DNA from: Sphingomonas xinjiangensis
GTDB lineage: Bacteria > Pseudomonadota > Alphaproteobacteria > Sphingomonadales > Sphingomonadaceae
Reading direction: 5' to 3'
Assembly (NCBI RefSeq): GCF_014199255.1
Contig: NZ_JACIJF010000005.1
Coordinates: 1-64,000, forward strand
Length of the DNA: 64,000 nucleotides
The notes below the pieces were generated by a model, which was not told where the DNA came from, searched no databases, and was given only the letters and a program-made list of their open reading frames with translations. Shown in pieces: positions 61,068-64,000 of this stretch; within the stretch, counting starts at the first letter, position 1; the number at the start of each line of letters is the position of its first letter. The position numbers and the translations under genes were made by a program.

Positions 61068-61080
61068 ACGAATCGCTGAG
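61064..61080 (+). promoter_or_regulatory. Palindromic box B, upstream of the LysM gene
   Basis: CTAAACGAATCGCTGAG, an 8-1-8 palindrome overlapping the TAA stop of the ankyrin gene. Its 3' end is 54 bases before the start codon of the LysM protein, nearly the same distance as box A to its gene (53). Confidence 0.65.
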
Positions 61081-61134
61081 AGACGCACCGGCGCCGAAAT
61101 GCGACTCCGCATCCAAGCGCTCAGGAGGTGCAAC

Positions 61135-62313
61135 ATGGTCGAGGCGATTACGGCAGCCCGCTCCCAATCCAGCAGGAGCGCGCGTACCAGCGATAGTCCG
61201 CCGAGCGGCAGCAGCTACACGGTGCGTCCCGGCGACACACTCTCGGAGATCGCGGCCCGCAACGGGCTCGACTGGCGGCAGCTGGCAATGGACAACGGCC
61301 TCGCCAATCCACACCTGATCTTCCCGGGGCAGACCATCCGGCTGGACGGAGCAGCCGGACGCGGCGGCGGCGTGAGTGGCACTCGCGGCGTCGACAACGG
61401 TCCGTCCGAGGCCGGTAACGGCCGCAACCCCGCCGACGTCGCCCGCCAATATCTCGGCCGCAATGCGTTGGATCTCCGCAGCGATCGCAGCGACAACCTG
61501 CCGATGAACGCGAATGTGCCGGCGAACGTGTGCTGCGCGAACTTCGTGTCGGCGGTGCTGACCGAGGCCGGGCAGCTGCCGGGCAATCTCCACACGGACT
61601 CGGTCGATCAGCTCGACAGCACGCTGCGCGGCCGCGGCTGGGCCGAAGTCAGCGCCGCCAATGCACGACCGGGGGATGTCGTCGTCATCCAGGGCGGCGG
61701 CGTCTCGCATACCGTGCTCTATGCCGGCAACGGGCAGACGATCGGTTCGAACAACCGCAATCCCGATGGCAGCCAGAAGGTCACTTATGGCAGCCTGTCC
61801 TGGGCACTGTCGAACGGCGGCAAGATCCTGCGCGCGCCGGCGGGTGCGAGCCAGCCGACCGCAGCCAACGATGCCGGCGGCGTCGGCCCAGCCGCAGGCA
61901 GCCGTCAGGGCCGCATCGACCAGGCGATGACCTTCTTCCAGAACCAGGGCTGGAGCCGCGCCCAGGCGGCGGGGATCGTCGCCAACCTGGATGCCGAAAG
62001 CGGCATGGATGCTGGCATTCGGCAGCATGGCGGCGGGCCGGGCTTCGGTCTGGCGCAATGGGAAGGGCCGCGCCAGGCGGACTTCGCCCGCTGGGCTGGG
62101 CACGACATCCGCAGCTCGACCTTCGAGCAGCAACTGCGCTTCATCCAGCACGAACTGACCACGACCGAACGCTCGGCCGGGCAGCGCTTGCAGGGCGCGA
62201 CTAATGCGGGCGACGCCGCGGCGATCGTCTGCCGCTATTATGAGCGGCCTGCAGATATCGTCGGCGATTCCGCGTATCGCGCGCAGCTGGCCAACACCAT
62301 TTACCAGCGATGA
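61135..62313 (+). CDS. LysM/Cys-peptidase/phage-lysozyme three-domain protein
   Basis: A 392-residue cell-wall-active protein without a signal peptide. LysM spans 28-70 (YTVRPGDTLSEIAARNGLDW). A NlpC/P60- or CHAP-like domain at about 99-235 has the Cys pair NVCCANFVSA and His192 in GGVSHTVLYAGNGQT. The C-terminal domain at about 262-392 resembles the phage tail-tip lysozyme family (MTFFQNQGWSRAQAAGIVAN, with Glu288 in DAESGMD, then GPGFGLAQWEGPRQ). The ATG at 61135 has an AGGAGGTG ribosome binding site. Box B lies 54 bases before it. It looks like a secreted or injected peptidoglycan-degrading protein. The next small gene overlaps its stop. Confidence 0.8.
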   Translation: MVEAITAARSQSSRSARTSDSPPSGSSYTVRPGDTLSEIAARNGLDWRQLAMDNGLANPHLIFPGQTIRLDGAAGRGGGVSGTRGVDNGPSEAGNGRNPADVARQYLGRNALDLRSDRSDNLPMNANVPANVCCANFVSAVLTEAGQLPGNLHTDSVDQLDSTLRGRGWAEVSAANARPGDVVVIQGGGVSHTVLYAGNGQTIGSNNRNPDGSQKVTYGSLSWALSNGGKILRAPAGASQPTAANDAGGVGPAAGSRQGRIDQAMTFFQNQGWSRAQAAGIVANLDAESGMDAGIRQHGGGPGFGLAQWEGPRQADFARWAGHDIRSSTFEQQLRFIQHELTTTERSAGQRLQGATNAGDAAAIVCRYYERPADIVGDSAYRAQLANTIYQR

Positions 62314-62624
62314 TCCTGACCCTGATCGCCGCTGCGCTCGCCGGCGAACCCGCCACCTGCGTGTTCGACACCGCCCCGCCAGAACCGTGCGAAGTCACCT
62401 TCCAGGCGGGGGCGGGCGGTGCCACGCTGCTGCGCGCACGCGGGCGCAGCGGCAAGCAGGTGACGTTTTCGGGTCGGCGCAACTCGGGCTGGTGGGCGGG
62501 TACGCTCGATGGAAAGTCGGCGATGGGTCTTGAGCTCAATCGTGGCAACGTGGTCTTCTCCACGCGCGCGCTGGACCGCAGCTTCCAATATTGGACCCGC
62601 GGCAACGAGCACGGGAGCTATTGA
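62310..62624 (+). CDS. Small secreted protein, possible partner of the LysM protein
   Basis: A 104-residue protein overlapping the LysM gene stop by four bases (ATGA). The N-terminus MILTLIAAALAG is a short signal peptide, followed by CVFDTAPPEPCEVTFQAGAG, where two cysteines could form a disulfide, and a beta-rich domain (WWAGTLDGKSAMGLELNRGN). Tight coupling with a peptidoglycan-degrading gene suggests an inhibitor or immunity protein, but no family is recognised. Confidence 0.65.
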   Translation: MILTLIAAALAGEPATCVFDTAPPEPCEVTFQAGAGGATLLRARGRSGKQVTFSGRRNSGWWAGTLDGKSAMGLELNRGNVVFSTRALDRSFQYWTRGNEHGSY

Positions 62625-62631
62625 GGACGCC

Positions 62632-63006
62632 TCAGCGAAACAGCGCGGCCGGAGCGCCGTGCTCGCCTGCCCATCCCGCCCAGGCGACGTCGGTCGGCCC
62701 CAGCGCCTGGACGACGATCCGCCAGCCGCCGCCCTGCCGCTTCATCAGCGCTGCGTAATCCTTTGAGATCATGCCCTCCGCCTCGGCTGAGGCGAGCGAC
62801 GTCCCGGCATAGCTGATCGGCTTGCCGGTGGGGTCCTGCATCGCCGCGACCAGAAACGCCCAGTCGCCTTCGCTGTTCAGCGTCCGCACCAGCAGCTTGG
62901 CGCGTTTGCCGATCCGCCGTTCGATGGCCTGGTGCGCAGTGTCGAGCACGGCGCTGCGCTCAGCCTGGGGAAGCGGCATCGCGGCGGCGGCGAGAGTCAG
63001 GATCAT
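62632..63006 (-). CDS. Secreted hypothetical protein
   Basis: A 124-residue protein with a short signal (MILTLAAAAMPLPQAERSAV, similar to the neighbouring 62310 gene). The mature part is LNSEGDWAFLVAAMQDPTGK, then LMKRQGGGWRIVVQALGPTD and GWAGEHGAPAALF. This pattern is shared with uncharacterised proteobacterial proteins, possibly of an NTF2-like or similar fold. The ATG at 63006 has AGGAG eight bases before it. It is convergent with the 62310 gene and divergent from the 63129 gene. Box C lies between and could serve both. Confidence 0.65.
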   Translation of the reverse strand: MILTLAAAAMPLPQAERSAVLDTAHQAIERRIGKRAKLLVRTLNSEGDWAFLVAAMQDPTGKPISYAGTSLASAEAEGMISKDYAALMKRQGGGWRIVVQALGPTDVAWAGWAGEHGAPAALFR

Positions 63007-63047
63007 GCATTTCACTCCTGATTGGGCTCGGCGATCCGTAACAATCC

Positions 63048-63064
63048 CTAAGCGATTCGTTGAG
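63048..63064 (+). promoter_or_regulatory. Palindromic box C, upstream of the 63129 gene
   Basis: CTAAGCGATTCGTTGAG, an 8-1-8 palindrome. Its 3' end is 64 bases before the start codon of the rightward gene and its other end is 41 bases from the leftward secreted protein start at 63006. Confidence 0.65.
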
Positions 63065-63128
63065 CGCGAAACGGGCGCTTACACGCTATCTACGATGGTA
63101 TGTTCCATTCCTCCGACGAGGTTCAGCG

Positions 63129-63608
63129 ATGACCCAGCCCATCGGCGTCGGCCGCTCCAATCCCGTGCCGCTTGGCAGCGCGCAGGCTGCCGGCAGCAGT
63201 CCGGCAGCGCTCGCCGGCCAGGCGATGAGCACGATTGCGAGTCGCGTCGCCACCACCATCGCCAGCGAGCTCGGCCTCGCGTCGGGCGGCGCTCCTCGCG
63301 GGTTTGGCCGTGGCGGCGATCGCTATGACGTAAACGGTGTCGCCAACGACCTCGCCGCCGTGCTTGGCGCCGGTCCGGCCGATGCCGGGCGCCTGTCGCG
63401 AGCACTGGGTGAGTTTACCAGCGAAATCGCCGCCTTGCTCGCCGCCAAGCCGCACAGCAGCGTGCTCGGCATGGTGTCGGGCCTGCACTTCAACCTGGTC
63501 GATACCGACGGGCGTCAGGGGATGGACGCCTCCGATCACGCCTGCGCCGCGATTGAGGCGGCGGTGTTCCGCCTGCGGGAAGATACGCCATGGACCTCAG
63601 CCCCGTAA
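63129..63608 (+). CDS. Small Ala/Gly-rich protein of the box regulon
   Basis: A 159-residue protein without a signal peptide, with a Ser/Ala/Gly/Pro-rich N-terminus (MTQPIGVGRSNPVPLGSAQA), a glycine-rich stretch (PRGFGRGGDRYDVNG) and helical parts (SRALGEFTSEIAALLAAKPH). The composition resembles type III harpin or translocator-like proteins, but no family is recognised. The start has GAGG seven bases before it and box C 64 bases upstream. Its end overlaps the start of the next DUF1521-like gene by 19 bases, so the two are one operon. Confidence 0.65.
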   Translation: MTQPIGVGRSNPVPLGSAQAAGSSPAALAGQAMSTIASRVATTIASELGLASGGAPRGFGRGGDRYDVNGVANDLAAVLGAGPADAGRLSRALGEFTSEIAALLAAKPHSSVLGMVSGLHFNLVDTDGRQGMDASDHACAAIEAAVFRLREDTPWTSAP

Positions 63609-64000
63609 GCGCTGGCGCCGTCGGCAGCATTGGGGGCGCAGGCGCTGGCGATACGCCGGTGCTCATCAATGCTCTGGTGCTGCTCGATCCGATCGCCGCG
63701 CCTGCCGACAGCGCCGCCACCCTGCCCGTGAGCGCCGACGTCGCGCTGTTCTTGGCACCGGCCAAGGACCTGCCGGCGATCTCCGGACCCCCCGCCTTCG
63801 AAGTGAAGGCGATCGCCATCGGATCGGTGGTACTCGATTTGTCCGATGGTTATTCGCTGACCATCGACGAGGCGCGATCGGCGGTTTTCGTCGCCCACGG
63901 CGACACCGGCGAGACCATCCTGGTGTGGGGTAACGCCCAGATTGCGCTCGATGGTGCCGACGACGCCCGCTTCTGGGGCACCACGACGGTGGAGCTCGGC
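63590..64000 (+). CDS. DUF1521-like protein with degenerate cleavage motif, cut at window end
   Basis: The first 137 residues of a protein that continues beyond the window. MDLSPVSAGAVGSIGGAGAG is the start, without a signal peptide. From residue 87 DGYSLTIDEARSAVFVAHGD and TGETILVWGNAQIALDGADD and RFWGTTTVELG match, position by position, the DUF1521 domain of the 58132-59007 protein. Where that protein has WGDPHVEVDG, this one has WGNAQIALDG, so the scissile Asp-Pro is replaced by Asn-Ala. It should therefore not self-cleave, unless a second motif follows outside the window. It overlaps the previous gene and shares box C. Confidence 0.7.
   Translation, partial: MDLSPVSAGAVGSIGGAGAGDTPVLINALVLLDPIAAPADSAATLPVSADVALFLAPAKDLPAISGPPAFEVKAIAIGSVVLDLSDGYSLTIDEARSAVFVAHGDTGETILVWGNAQIALDGADDARFWGTTTVELG

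Overview
The window looks like a chromosomal segment of a high-GC alphaproteobacterium of the Sphingomonadaceae (Sphingomonas or a close relative). The evidence is the Entner-Doudoroff cluster zwf-pgl-edd-glk-eda, large TonB-dependent receptors, small sphingomonad families such as DUF6771, and GC-rich intergenic palindromes of a type common in sphingomonads. All assignments come from reading the sequence and recalling families; no database search was run.

Region 1 (1-11.2 kb) is accessory. It holds sensory and stress genes (GAF, BLUF, a stand-alone receiver, an SRAP/YedK abasic-site protein) and many small hypothetical genes. Between about 5.2 and 10.0 kb lies a phage-derived segment: an M15 endolysin and a PD-(D/E)XK nuclease, an HNH-like gene, a frameshifted GIY-YIG/NUMOD3 homing nuclease and several small coupled genes. 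It also has an 876-base noncoding stretch full of hairpins, preceded by repeated motifs resembling promoters of single-subunit phage RNA polymerases.

Region 2 (11.2-54.2 kb) is mostly core genome. It includes a radical SAM protein, an M1 peptidase, an acyl-CoA ligase, dnaE, glutathione peroxidase, lolDC, a TonB receptor, hsp20, pyrG, secG and argC. These are followed by the Entner-Doudoroff operon, mltG and the fatty-acid cluster fabD-fabG-acpP-fabF, then rpsF-rpsR-rplI, mutL, the mreBCD-mrdA-rodA shape operon and tRNA-Lys(CTT). A 472-base element, a PD-(D/E)XK-type GxxExxY gene bounded by 42-base inverted repeats, sits inside the fab operon between fabD and fabG.

Region 3 (54.2-64 kb) starts just after tRNA-Lys and looks like a genomic island. 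Its first part is decayed: a TonB receptor with two amber stops and a frameshift, joined to a 5'-truncated merR, and a broken KAP-type NTPase. A proteasome-fold (Ntn hydrolase-like) gene lies between them. From 58.1 kb to the window end there is an intact set of probable secreted proteins: a DUF1521 self-cleaving domain protein, a class-3 lipase, an ankyrin lipoprotein, a LysM/Cys-peptidase/lysozyme protein, small proteins, and a second DUF1521-like protein whose cleavage motif is lost. Four copies of a 17-base 8-1-8 palindrome (consensus CTAADCGAWYCGYYKAG) lie 54-82 bases before the start codons of these units. I infer a coordinated regulon, possibly of type III effectors. This is the strongest candidate for an undescribed system here.
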